A stretch of 34,083 bases of DNA from Alphaproteobacteria bacterium. Its GTDB lineage: Bacteria; Pseudomonadota; Alphaproteobacteria; Rhodobacterales; Rhodobacteraceae. Shown one piece after another: positions 9,851-17,264 of the stretch. The position numbers were made by a program, and so were the translations under genes. The notes below the pieces were generated by a model. That model searched no databases, was not told where the DNA came from, and saw only the letters and a list, made by a program, of their open reading frames with translations. Location of the stretch: assembly GCA_030431935.1 (NCBI GenBank), contig JAUIIC010000015.1:1-34083 (forward strand), written 5' to 3'. Each line of letters starts with the position of its first letter. Position 1 is the stretch's first letter.

Positions 9851-9945
9851 CCAAGCCCCTTCGAAGGGGCTTGGTCACGCGGTTTGAAAACCGCGTGGAA
9901 AGGGCCTTGCAAGGCCCTTTCTCCAAGGCGCTTCGAAGCGCCTTG
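9851..9945. repeat. Array of four adjacent palindromes
   Basis: Four inverted repeats are packed almost end to end: 9851-9874 (24 bp, perfect, centre TTCGAA), 9876-9897 (10-bp arms, GA centre), 9898-9921 (24 bp, perfect, centre TTGCAA) and 9924-9945 (22 bp, perfect, centre TTCGAA). Centres are 23-25 bp apart. The array ends five bases from the rluA stop codon, between two convergent genes. Each could form a hairpin in RNA from either strand, so a bidirectional terminator is one simple reading, but four different perfect palindromes exceed that need. Confidence 0.95.
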
Positions 9946-9949
9946 CCGG

Positions 9950-10600
9950 TCAGAACGGACAGGGCGCGCTGAAACTGACGCCCGCGCCGCCGTCCGGATG
10001 TCTCAGGCGCAGGCTTTCGGCGTGGAGCATCAGGCGCGGGAAGTCCCGCGCCGGCCCCGACGCATAGAAGGGATCGCCGAGGATCGGGTGCCCGGTCTCG
10101 GCCATGTGGACGCGCAGCTGGTGGCTGCGGCCCGTCCTCGGATAGAGCCGCACGCGCGTCGTGCCGTCTTCGCGACGCACGACGCGCCAGCGCGTCTGGG
10201 CGGGCCGGCCCGTCTCGAAGTCCACCCGCTGACGTGGACGATTGGGCCAGTCCACCGCCAGGGGCAGGTCGATCTCGCCTTCCTTCTCGGCGATCTCGCC
10301 CCAGACGCGGGCGACATAGACCTTTCGCACCTGGCGCTTCTCGAACTGCAGGCCGAGATGGCGCTGGGCATGGGGCGTCAGGGCAAAGATCATGAGGCCC
10401 GAGGTGTCGCGGTCCAGCCGGTGCACCAGCAGGGCCGTCGGATAGGCGGCCTGGACCCGCGCCAGAAGGCAGTCGGCCAGGTGCGCGCCCTTGCCCGGCA
10501 CCGACAGAAGCCCCGAGGGCTTGTCCGCGAGCAGGATCTCGTGATCTGCGTGGATCACCGCGAGGGGGACGTCGGGCGGGGCGTAGGTGCTGTCGGTCAT
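9950..10600 (-). CDS. rluA: RluA-family pseudouridine synthase
   Basis: This 216-residue protein matches the size of E. coli RluA. The catalytic motif HRLDRDTSG is at residues 60-68, with Asp63 as the nucleophilic aspartate; KPSGLLSVPG near 27-36 and the late motif PRTGRSHQLRVHM are also family hallmarks. RluA converts uridines in 23S rRNA (helix 35) and tRNA position 32 to pseudouridine; the exact target here is inferred from size and the lack of an S4 domain. It lies nine bases after the LysE-type gene and is probably cotranscribed with it. Its 3' end is flanked by the palindrome array. Confidence 0.9.
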   Translation of the reverse strand: MTDSTYAPPDVPLAVIHADHEILLADKPSGLLSVPGKGAHLADCLLARVQAAYPTALLVHRLDRDTSGLMIFALTPHAQRHLGLQFEKRQVRKVYVARVWGEIAEKEGEIDLPLAVDWPNRPRQRVDFETGRPAQTRWRVVRREDGTTRVRLYPRTGRSHQLRVHMAETGHPILGDPFYASGPARDFPRLMLHAESLRLRHPDGGAGVSFSAPCPF

Positions 10601-10609
10601 GGGGCCGGG

Positions 10610-11227
10610 CTATCCCGGCGCCGGCGCCGCCGCAAGGAGCAGGGCCAGTCCGTAGAGGATGAAGCAGGCCGCCAGGACGCGGCGCACCGTGACATGCAGG
10701 ATGGCGCCCAGGGCCAGCCGCCCGAGCCAGGCCCCGACGCATGTATAGCCCGTGTAGCTGAGCGCCGTGAGCGTCAGCGCCGTCGGAAAGATCACCTGCA
10801 TCTGCGCCCATATGGGCACTCCGGGCTCCACGAACTGCGAGAAGGCCGCGAGATAGCCCGCGACGCTTTTCGCATTCACGGTCGCGATGACGAGCGCGCG
10901 CAGGTAGATGCCGCCAGCCCCCACGTCGGCCACGACAGGTCGTGCCGCGCGGCGCCAGCCACGCAGGCCCAGCCAGATGAGCACCCCCGCGCCGACAAGG
11001 CGGGCCAGCTCGAAGGCGGTGGGCGACGCCACGATCAGCGCCGTGAGCCCCGCCGCCGAGAGCGTCAGGAACAACGTCGCCTGGGTCAGGATGCCCGCGA
11101 CGCCCAGGAACGCCCGGGGCAGGCCGTGGGTCATGCCCGCCTGGATGCAGTTGACCGCGTTCGGACCCGGCGTGGTGACGAAGAGCACCCAGAACCCGGC
11201 GAAGACCAGCCAGCCCTCGACGCTCAT
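10610..11227 (-). CDS. LysE/RhtB family amino-acid exporter
   Basis: This 205-residue membrane protein has the LysE/RhtB signature TTPGPNAVNCIQAGM near residues 18-32 and about six hydrophobic segments, the usual size and topology for the family. Members export amino acids such as lysine, threonine or homoserine; the substrate here is unknown. The segment VIATVNAKSV replaces the common NPK motif found after the third helix (NAK instead of NPK). rluA follows nine bases downstream. The upstream thiolase gene is on the same strand but ends in a hairpin terminator, so this gene probably has its own promoter or depends on read-through. Confidence 0.88.
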   Translation of the reverse strand: MSVEGWLVFAGFWVLFVTTPGPNAVNCIQAGMTHGLPRAFLGVAGILTQATLFLTLSAAGLTALIVASPTAFELARLVGAGVLIWLGLRGWRRAARPVVADVGAGGIYLRALVIATVNAKSVAGYLAAFSQFVEPGVPIWAQMQVIFPTALTLTALSYTGYTCVGAWLGRLALGAILHVTVRRVLAACFILYGLALLLAAAPAPG

Positions 11228-11251
11228 GCGGGCGTGCCCGGACCGGACCGG

Positions 11252-11272
11252 AAAAGGGGGGCTCTGCCCCCC
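11252..11272 (-). terminator. Intrinsic terminator of the acetyltransferase gene
   Basis: On the minus strand GGGGGGC-AGA-GCCCCCC is followed by TTTT. It lies about 45 bases after the thiolase stop and forms the distal part of the repeated 3'-end module described separately. Confidence 0.8.
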
Positions 11273-11315
11273 GGCCTGCGGCCTCCCCCCGGAGTATTTC
11301 TGAACAGAAGAAGCC
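11273..11315 (-). repeat. 3'-end module, copy 1 (minus strand)
   Basis: Immediately after the TGA of the thiolase gene the minus strand reads GGCTTCTTCTGTTC, AG, AAATACTC, then a G-rich stretch and the GGGGGC/GCCCCC terminator hairpin. The same 14+8 conserved bases occur at 24151 and 30132 on the plus strand. Confidence 0.9.
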
Positions 11316-12494
11316 TCACACGCGCTCGATGGCGATGGCGGTGCCCTCTCCTCCGCCGATGCAGATCGCGGCGACGCCGCGCTTCAGGCCCCGCGTTTCA
11401 AGCGCGTTGAGAAGGGTGACGATGATGCGCGCGCCGGATGCGCCGATGGGGTGGCCGAGGGCACAGGCGCCGCCGTTCACGTTGACGATGTCGCGCGGCA
11501 GGCCCATCTCGTGCATGAAAGCCATCGGGACGACCGCGAAGGCCTCGTTCACCTCCCAGAGGTCGACATCGCCGGCGCTCCATCCGATGCGGGCCAGGAG
11601 CTTTTGGGCCGCGGGCACCGGTGCGGTGGTGAAGAGCCCCGGCGCCTGGGCGTGTGTGGCATGGCCGACGATCCGCGCGCGCACGTTCAGCCCCTGTGCC
11701 CCTGCCGCCGAAGCGGAGGCCAGGACGAGCGCCGCGGCCCCGTCCGAGATCGACGAGGAATTGGCCGGGGTGACCGTGCCGTCCTTGCGGAAGGCGGGCT
11801 TCAGGAGCGGGATCTTGTCGGGCCGCGCGTTGCCGGGCTGTTCGTCTTCCGAGACGACCGTTTCTCCGCCACGGCCCTGCACTGCGACCGGGGCGATCTC
11901 CGCGGCGAAGGCGCCGCCGGACTGGGCGGCGCGTGCGTTTTCCAGAGAGCCCAGCGCGTAGGCGTCCTGCGCCTCGCGGGTGAACTGGAACGCCTCGGCG
12001 CAGTCCTCGGCGAAGGTGCCCATCAGGCGGCCCTTGTCATAGGCGTCCTCGAGCCCGTCGAGGAACATGTGGTCGATGACCTGCCCGTGTCCCAGCCGTG
12101 CGCCGCCGCGCATCTTCGGCAGCAGGTAAGGGGCGTTGGTCATGCTCTCCATCCCGCCAGCGACGATGAGCCGCGCGGCGCCGAGCGCGATCTGGTCCGC
12201 TGCGATCATCGCCGCCTTCATGCCGGACCCGCACATCTTGTTCAGCGTGGTCGCGGGAACGGCATCGGAGAGGCCCGCGGCGAAACCGGCCTGGCGCGCC
12301 GGCGCCTGGCCCTGGCCGGCCGGCAGGACGCAGCCCATGATCACCTCGTCCACCTGGTCCGCGGAGGCCCCGGCGCCGTCAAGCGCGGCCCGAATCGCCA
12401 CGCCGCCAAGCTCTGCCGCAGAGACGGAAGACAAGGCCCCCTGGAACCCGCCCATCGGCGTGCGCGACGCCCCAACGATCACAACCTCTTCCAT
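11316..12494 (-). CDS. Acetyl-CoA C-acetyltransferase (biosynthetic-type thiolase)
   Basis: This 392-residue thiolase carries all three catalytic residues: Cys88 in NKMCGSGMKA, His348 in GGACALGHPIGASGAR and Cys378 in CIGGGEGTA. It condenses two acetyl-CoA to acetoacetyl-CoA or runs the reverse reaction in fatty acid, ketone or polyhydroxybutyrate metabolism. The start at 12494 (MEEVVIVGASRTPMGGF) matches the family; longer in-frame starts would overlap the divergent STAS gene. No reductase or CoA-transferase partner is next to it, so I cannot choose between phaA- and atoB-type roles. A repeated 3' module with an intrinsic terminator follows its stop codon. Confidence 0.95.
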   Translation of the reverse strand: MEEVVIVGASRTPMGGFQGALSSVSAAELGGVAIRAALDGAGASADQVDEVIMGCVLPAGQGQAPARQAGFAAGLSDAVPATTLNKMCGSGMKAAMIAADQIALGAARLIVAGGMESMTNAPYLLPKMRGGARLGHGQVIDHMFLDGLEDAYDKGRLMGTFAEDCAEAFQFTREAQDAYALGSLENARAAQSGGAFAAEIAPVAVQGRGGETVVSEDEQPGNARPDKIPLLKPAFRKDGTVTPANSSSISDGAAALVLASASAAGAQGLNVRARIVGHATHAQAPGLFTTAPVPAAQKLLARIGWSAGDVDLWEVNEAFAVVPMAFMHEMGLPRDIVNVNGGACALGHPIGASGARIIVTLLNALETRGLKRGVAAICIGGGEGTAIAIERV

Positions 12495-12585
12495 GTCTCG
12501 TCTCTCCCGTTTCCGTCCCTTCGCCTGATTACCGAATGATAAGGAATGCCGTCTAGCGTTGTCGCGTCGGCAAGGAGGCACGGGA

Positions 12586-12930
12586 ATGCAGCTGGAATGC
12601 CAGGACTTCACGGGGGGCCGCATGATCCGCGTGGTGGACACGCGTATCGACGCGGCATCGGCCATCCTGTTCAAGGACCGGCTGCGCGCGGCCGCGGGGG
12701 ATGTCCCGGGGCCGGTGGTGCTGGACCTGGCGGCGGTCGATTTCATCGACAGCAGCGGGCTGGGGGCCGTCGTCGCCTCGATGAAGCTCCTGGGGGGGGA
12801 ACGTCCGCTGCAACTCGCCGGGCTTACGCCCGCGGTCGAAAAGGTCTTCCGCCTCACGCGCATGGACAGTGTCTTCGTGATCCATCCTGATGGCGCCGCC
12901 GCGCGGAGCGCGTTGCAAGATGCGTGCTGA
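12586..12930 (+). CDS. STAS-domain anti-sigma factor antagonist
   Basis: This 114-residue protein is a single STAS domain of the SpoIIAA/RsbV type. The phosphorylation motif DSSGLG is at residues 55-60, so the second serine (Ser57) is the expected phosphosite by analogy with SpoIIAA. The ATG at 12586 is set by AAGGAGG at 12572-12578. Unphosphorylated antagonists of this type bind the kinase partner and free its target; phosphorylation breaks that contact. The next gene encodes an HATPase kinase and overlaps the 3' end by 11 bases, so the two are translationally coupled. It is divergent from the thiolase gene, with which it has no obvious link. Confidence 0.9.
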   Translation: MQLECQDFTGGRMIRVVDTRIDAASAILFKDRLRAAAGDVPGPVVLDLAAVDFIDSSGLGAVVASMKLLGGERPLQLAGLTPAVEKVFRLTRMDSVFVIHPDGAAARSALQDAC

Positions 12931-13420
12931 ACCCGCGCTCCGACCGGATCCGCCTTCGGTCTTTTCCACGCCTGCGGCGCGGCGGTTTCACGTGGTCCTT
13001 CCGGGGTGCCCGAGCGCCGTGCGGCGCACGTTGATGGACGCGCGAGGGCATTGCCGCCGGGCCGGATTGAGCGAGGAGGACGGCGCCAGGATCGAATTGG
13101 TGCTTGCCGAGGTCATGAACAACGTCGTCGAACACGCGCTGCGGGATTGCCCCGACGGGGTCATCGAACTGGAGCTTTCGCTGCGCGATGACCGGGCAGA
13201 GTGCCGGGTGTCGGATGATGGCGCCGCCATGCCGCAGGCCTGTCGCCCCCAGCCCGGGACCTGTGCCCCCCTCGGGACACCGACCGACCTGCCCGAGGGG
13301 GGATTCGGCTGGCATCTGATCTGCCAGCTCAGCCGCGACGTGGCGTATGAGCGTCGCTCGGGCTGGAACCGACTGACATTGGCCGTTCAGCTGAACCAGA
13401 CGACCGGCTCCTTGACCTGA
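12920..13420 (+). CDS. RsbW/SpoIIAB-like serine kinase (HATPase anti-sigma type)
   Basis: This 166-residue protein is a small GHKL ATPase. The N box is ELVLAEVMNNVVEHA at 59-73 (Glu64, Asn67, Asn68), the G1 box is SDDG at 98-101, and the G2 box is GGFGWHLI at 127-134. This is the layout of anti-sigma serine kinases that phosphorylate a STAS partner. The ATG at 12920 overlaps the end of the STAS gene by 11 bases. The partner-switching reading is firm from the gene pair; the final target is not, because no sigma factor, PP2C phosphatase or sensor lies nearby. In alphaproteobacteria such pairs can control targets other than sigma factors. Confidence 0.9.
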   Translation: MRAEPALRPDPPSVFSTPAARRFHVVLPGCPSAVRRTLMDARGHCRRAGLSEEDGARIELVLAEVMNNVVEHALRDCPDGVIELELSLRDDRAECRVSDDGAAMPQACRPQPGTCAPLGTPTDLPEGGFGWHLICQLSRDVAYERRSGWNRLTLAVQLNQTTGSLT

Positions 13421-13724
13421 ACGCCCACGCCTCGCGTTCGATTGCAACCGTGCAGCGCCTTGTGGGACACGCGCACGCCCGCTGATTGCCACTGTGCCGG
13501 AGTCCCCTGAAGATGGTCACAACAATGCCCGCATCCGGGCCCGGCGGCGCCCGAATCGGGCGTCATCTCGAAGGTGTAGCTGCAAAGGCTTCCCCCGGCG
13601 CCGTGCCATAACAGCCCCCACCCTGTGTGCGGCGCCGGGGTACTGCAGCAACCTTCCGCGCTCTGCATTGTGATTGCCCGACCGACCGGATAGCGTCGCG
13701 CCGATCCATCGACAGGAAGCAGAC
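13421..13724. other. Intergenic region before the GGT-like gene
   Basis: This 304-base gap contains a short hairpin CGCCCG-AAT-CGGGCG at 13548-13562, possibly the end of the STAS/kinase transcript though it lacks a T-run, and a modest Shine-Dalgarno (AGGAAG) before the GGT-like gene. A minus-strand frame from 13668 to 13387 codes for a 93-residue cysteine-rich peptide (CGHCCDH near its middle), without a ribosome-binding site; I do not count it as a gene. No promoter was assigned. Confidence 0.5.
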
Positions 13725-15305
13725 ATGCGCGATTTCCACCTGCCCGGACGCTCGCCCGTCTTTGCCGAGAACGGCATCTGCGCCACCTCGCACCCGCTTG
13801 CTGCAAAGGCGGCAATCTCGATTCTCGAGGGCGGGGGCAACGCGATGGATGCAGCGATCGCGGGGGCAGTCCTTCTTGGTGTGTGCGAACCGCAGATGAC
13901 CGGGATCGGGGGGGATTGTTTCGTCCTGTTCACGCCGCCTGGCGAGGACCGAATCCTTGCTCTCAACGGATCGGGGCGCGCGCCCGCCGGGCTTTCTGCG
14001 GCCGATCTTCGCGCCGCGGGCCACGCGGCGATGCCAGATGGCGCCGCCGCCGCGGTGACGGTGCCGGGCGCCGTCGATGCCTTTTGCCGGCTGTCCGGCG
14101 ACTGGGGGCGGCTTGGGCTCGACGCGGTGCTGGCCCCCGCGATCCGGTACTTCGACGCGGGCGTGCCCGTCGCCCCGCGCACCGCCTTCGACTGGAACAT
14201 CGCGACCGATCGCCTGCAGGGCGCGGCCCGTACCCAGTACCTGATGAACGGCGAGGCGCCGGCACCCGGCACGATGTTCCGCAGCCCCGGCAACGCCGAG
14301 GTGCTGCGCCGAATCGCCCGTGACGGGCGGGCGGCCTTCTACGAGGGCGAGGTGGCCGAAGACATGGTCGCCGCCCTGCGCGCGGCGGGCGGCACCCACA
14401 CGCTGGACGATTTCGCCGCCACCGCCTGCGACTATACCGAGCCGGTTTCGGGCACCTACCGCGGCACCGAACTGGTCGAGCATCCGCCCAACGGACAGGG
14501 CGCGACGGCGATCCTGCTGGCGAACATCCTGGCAGAGTTCGACATCGCCGCGATGGACCCCTTCGGCGCCGAACGGGCCCATATCGAGGCCGAGGCGACG
14601 AAACTCGCCTACGATGCCCGCAACCGCTTCATCGCCGATCCCGACCACATGACCCGGCTGGCGCACATGCTGGCGCCCGAAACGGCGCGGCGGCTGGCCA
14701 CGCTGATCGATCCGGCCCGCGCCATGCCCGCCCCGGCGAAACTGACCGAGGCCGTGCATCGCGACACGATCTACCTGACCGTGGTGGACCGTGACCGCAT
14801 GGCGGTGTCGCTGATCTATTCGATCTACCACAGCTTCGGCTCCGGCATCTCTTCGGAGAAATTCGGCATCCTGTTCCAGAACCGCGGCGCGGGCTTCACG
14901 CTGGCAGCCGGGCACCCAAACGAGGCCGGCGGCGGCAAGCGCCCGATGCACACGATCATTCCGGGCATGCTGCGGCGGGACGGGCGTGTCATCATGCCCT
15001 TCGGCGTGATGGGCGGGGCCTACCAGGCGAACGGGCACGCGCGTTTCCTGTCCAACCTCGTCGATTTCGGGATGGACCCGCAGGCGGCCATCGACGCCCC
15101 GCGCTGTTTCTCGGACGCCGGGGACATGAGGGTCGAACGCGGCTATTCCGACGCCGTGCGGCAGCGCCTGGCCGACATGGGGCACGCGGTCGGCGTCCCG
15201 GACACCCCGATCGGCGGGGCGCAGGCGATTCGCATCGACCACGAGACCGGCGTGCTTCAGGGCGCGTCCGACCCACGCAAGGACGGTTGCGCCTTGGGCT
15301 ACTGA
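13725..15305 (+). CDS. Gamma-glutamyltransferase-family enzyme
   Basis: This 526-residue protein belongs to the Ntn-hydrolase gamma-glutamyltransferase family, whose precursor cleaves itself into large and small subunits. The N-terminal part has GGNAMDAAIAGAV and MTGIGGDCFVL; the processing site is DTIYLTVVDRD near 347-357, so Thr348 should become the N-terminal nucleophile of a ~179-residue small subunit. Classical enzymes have TTHYSVVD here; this DT-YLTVVD form marks a distinct subfamily. GGGKRPMHTIIPGML and FGVMGGAYQANGH are later conserved blocks. No signal peptide is present, so it is probably cytoplasmic, unlike E. coli GGT. Substrate may be glutathione or another gamma-glutamyl compound. 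The start follows AGGAAG and gives a normal N-terminus. It converges with hspQ 13 bases away. Confidence 0.9.
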   Translation: MRDFHLPGRSPVFAENGICATSHPLAAKAAISILEGGGNAMDAAIAGAVLLGVCEPQMTGIGGDCFVLFTPPGEDRILALNGSGRAPAGLSAADLRAAGHAAMPDGAAAAVTVPGAVDAFCRLSGDWGRLGLDAVLAPAIRYFDAGVPVAPRTAFDWNIATDRLQGAARTQYLMNGEAPAPGTMFRSPGNAEVLRRIARDGRAAFYEGEVAEDMVAALRAAGGTHTLDDFAATACDYTEPVSGTYRGTELVEHPPNGQGATAILLANILAEFDIAAMDPFGAERAHIEAEATKLAYDARNRFIADPDHMTRLAHMLAPETARRLATLIDPARAMPAPAKLTEAVHRDTIYLTVVDRDRMAVSLIYSIYHSFGSGISSEKFGILFQNRGAGFTLAAGHPNEAGGGKRPMHTIIPGMLRRDGRVIMPFGVMGGAYQANGHARFLSNLVDFGMDPQAAIDAPRCFSDAGDMRVERGYSDAVRQRLADMGHAVGVPDTPIGGAQAIRIDHETGVLQGASDPRKDGCALGY

Positions 15306-15318
15306 CGACCGGGGGCGG

Positions 15319-15645
15319 TCAGTTCAGCTGGAAGTGCAGCGGATAGTGGCCGTCCTCGAAATCGCCGAACAGGTCGGGCAGGTCGGGGTGATCCACCGGC
15401 TCGCCCGAGTAGTCGGGGACAAGGTTCTGTTCCGACACGTAGGCCACGTAGTAGCTGTGGTCGTTCTCGGCCAGCAGGTGATAGAACGGCTGATCCTTGG
15501 CCGGGCGGCTTTCCTCGGGGATGGACTGGTACCATTCCTCGGTATTGGAAAACATCGCGTCGATGTCGAACACCACGCCACGGAACGGGTGCTTCTTGTG
15601 GCGAACCACCTGACCAAGGTTGTATTTCGCATGTGTCTTGATCAT
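15319..15645 (-). CDS. hspQ: Heat shock protein HspQ
   Basis: This 108-residue protein matches HspQ (YccV, hemimethylated-DNA-binding domain) in length and sequence: KYNLGQVVRHKKHPFRGVVF at 6-25, then EEWY, QPFYHLL and YVSEQNL. In enterobacteria HspQ is a heat-shock protein that promotes Lon-dependent degradation of certain substrates, including unstable DnaA. The ATG at 15645 is preferred over an upstream in-frame start at 15699, because AAAGGGGG precedes it and the family begins close to there. It converges on the GGT-like gene and diverges from the SLT lipoprotein gene. Confidence 0.93.
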   Translation of the reverse strand: MIKTHAKYNLGQVVRHKKHPFRGVVFDIDAMFSNTEEWYQSIPEESRPAKDQPFYHLLAENDHSYYVAYVSEQNLVPDYSGEPVDHPDLPDLFGDFEDGHYPLHFQLN

Positions 15646-15810
15646 GGCACGCCCCCTTTCCAGCGTTCGTTCTACCCTGCCAGCGAAGGGTTTGTCCATC
15701 TACCCCCCTGAAATCATCAGAAACAGTCTGTGAACGGCGGCGGCACGGTGCCGAGGCGTCCGCGGCATCGGCGGGTTGGCGCGAATGTGATCCGACGCCG
15801 GGATTTCACG

Positions 15811-15839
15811 TTCACCCACGCCGGCATTTCCGCTACACT
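15811..15839 (+). promoter_or_regulatory. Probable sigma-70 type promoter of the SLT lipoprotein gene
   Basis: TTCACC (15811-15816) and TACACT (15834-15839) are separated by 17 bases, each matching four of six consensus positions. The predicted start is about 30 bases upstream of the coding start. Confidence 0.45.
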
Positions 15840-15877
15840 GTGGATAACTATAAGAAAGGCAAGAACTCGAGGGGCAG

Positions 15878-16453
15878 ATGGGCAGACGGCTTCTAGCCAT
15901 ACTCTTGGTATGCGTTCTCGCGGCGTGCAGCGGTGGGTCTTCTCCTCCGCGCAACCTCGATGACGCCTGCGCGATCGCGCGCGAAAAGCCCAAGTACCTG
16001 TCGGCGATGGAGCGGACAGAGCGGCGCTGGGGTGTTCCGGTGCACGTCCAGATGGCGACCATCTACCAGGAATCCAAGTTCGTCTCGAACGCGCGCACCC
16101 CGCTTCAGTACAAGCTGGGCGTGATCCCGATGGGCCGCCAGTCGTCGGCCTACGGCTATGCCCAGGCTCTGGACGGCACGTGGGAGGACTATCAGAAGGA
16201 CACCGGCAACACGCGCGCCAAGCGCGACCGGATCCGCGACGCCACCGATTTCATGGGCTGGTACATGAACAAGACGCTGGAACGCACCGGCGTGCCCCTG
16301 ACGGACGCGCGCAACCAGTACCTCGCCTATCACGAGGGCCAGACCGGATATCTTCGCGGAAGCTACAAGTCCAAGTCCTGGCTGTTGCGGGTTGCCGACA
16401 ACGTCGCCGAACGGTCGGTGATGTACCAGTCGCAACTGGCGCGCTGCCGCTAG
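15878..16453 (+). CDS. Lytic transglycosylase SLT-domain lipoprotein
   Basis: This 191-residue protein has a lipoprotein signal: hydrophobic residues 5-16 and the lipobox LAAC, giving Cys17 as the lipidated residue. The rest is a lysozyme-like SLT domain; YQESKF near 63-68 contains the presumed catalytic Glu65, and SSAYGYAQALDGTW is the family's GxxQ-type block. Lytic transglycosylases cleave the glycan strands of peptidoglycan, forming 1,6-anhydro ends; the lipid anchor would hold it at a periplasmic membrane face. GAGGGG precedes the ATG. Its TAG stop codon is the first codon of a dispersed repeat element that also supplies the stop of the UbiH-like gene. Confidence 0.9.
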   Translation: MGRRLLAILLVCVLAACSGGSSPPRNLDDACAIAREKPKYLSAMERTERRWGVPVHVQMATIYQESKFVSNARTPLQYKLGVIPMGRQSSAYGYAQALDGTWEDYQKDTGNTRAKRDRIRDATDFMGWYMNKTLERTGVPLTDARNQYLAYHEGQTGYLRGSYKSKSWLLRVADNVAERSVMYQSQLARCR

Positions 16454-16563
16454 GGCGTATCGCACTCAACCGCAGTCGAGACCCAGCCAAGGCAGACGAG
16501 GCAGCGATAGCGCAGCCAAACGCGTTCGTCTGCCCTGGCGAGGGCGATTGTGTGCGAAACGCT
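16451..16563. repeat. Stop-codon-supplying repeat element, copy 1
   Basis: The element reads TAGGGCGTATCGCACT at its left end, where TAG is the stop codon of the SLT lipoprotein gene, and ends GTGTGCGAAACGCT, an imperfect inverted repeat of the left end. Inside lies a second inverted repeat, GGCAGACGA ... TCGTCTGCC (16491-16534). A shorter copy is at 24077-24147. Confidence 0.85.
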
Positions 16564-16594
16564 TCAGGGCGGCGGCGCGGCCGCCGGGGCTCGC

Positions 16595-17197
16595 CTAGCC
16601 CTGGCGCTCTTCGATCTCGCTGGTGATGCTGAACATGCGGGTCGGGATGTTGCCCTGTGGCTCCAGCACGCCGAGGATCACAGTCGTCTGCGTCCCGTCA
16701 CCGCTTGTGATGACCCATTGCCGCAACTCGGCCGGCGGCCCGGTGAACACCAGTTCGATCGAACCGTAGTCGGGGTTCTCGGGGTCCTGCGCCACCACCG
16801 TGGTCGAGGTCTCGTCCGAGCGGTAATCCACCACCATGTTCGCCTGTTCGAGGTTCACGTTCCGCGCCAGGATCAGGTTCAGGGGCGTGCGGCGCAGCGG
16901 ATACTGCTCGGGCATCTGGTTCGACTTCTTGTCGAAGATCGCGACCTGCCCGCCGCCGGCAAGCACCAGCGCCTCGTTCGGAGGGTTGTATTCGAAACGC
17001 GCGCGTCCGGGCCGGTGGATCAGAAGCGTGCCGGTCGAAATCGTGCCGTCGGCATTGATCTGGGTGAAGTCCGCCTTCACCCGGACAAGCGAGTTCAGGT
17101 AGGCCGACAGCGCCGAAAGCGGCAACGGATCGGCCAGGGCCGGACGGGCCAGCGCAAGGGCGGGCAAGGCTGCAAGCAGGGTGCGACGGTTCATCAT
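16595..17197 (-). CDS. lolA: Outer membrane lipoprotein carrier protein LolA
   Basis: This 200-residue protein has a signal peptide (MNRRTLLAALPALALARPALA, cut before DP) and the LolA fold pattern: NSLVRVKADFTQINADG, GRARFEYNPPNE and LVLAGGGQVAIFD. LolA carries lipoproteins across the periplasm from the LolCDE complex to the outer membrane. Two adjacent ATGs (17197 and 17194) are possible; neither has a clear Shine-Dalgarno. It lies 67 bases after ftsK on the same strand, an order often seen in alphaproteobacteria, so it is likely cotranscribed. It converges with the SLT lipoprotein gene across a repeat element. Confidence 0.9.
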   Translation of the reverse strand: MMNRRTLLAALPALALARPALADPLPLSALSAYLNSLVRVKADFTQINADGTISTGTLLIHRPGRARFEYNPPNEALVLAGGGQVAIFDKKSNQMPEQYPLRRTPLNLILARNVNLEQANMVVDYRSDETSTTVVAQDPENPDYGSIELVFTGPPAELRQWVITSGDGTQTTVILGVLEPQGNIPTRMFSITSEIEERQG

Positions 17198-17264
17198 GGG
17201 GCCAAGATAGGCACGTCCGCGCCGGCTTGCATCCCCTGATCCGTCACATTGCCGCGACGCGCCG

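Noticed and set aside
9851-9945. CRISPR array
   Set aside because: The units are individually different palindromes with almost no spacers, and no cas genes are present.
16451-16563. Simple intrinsic terminator only
   Set aside because: The inverted ends are about 110 bases apart, there is no T-run, and the sequence recurs at 24077, so it is better described as a repeat element.
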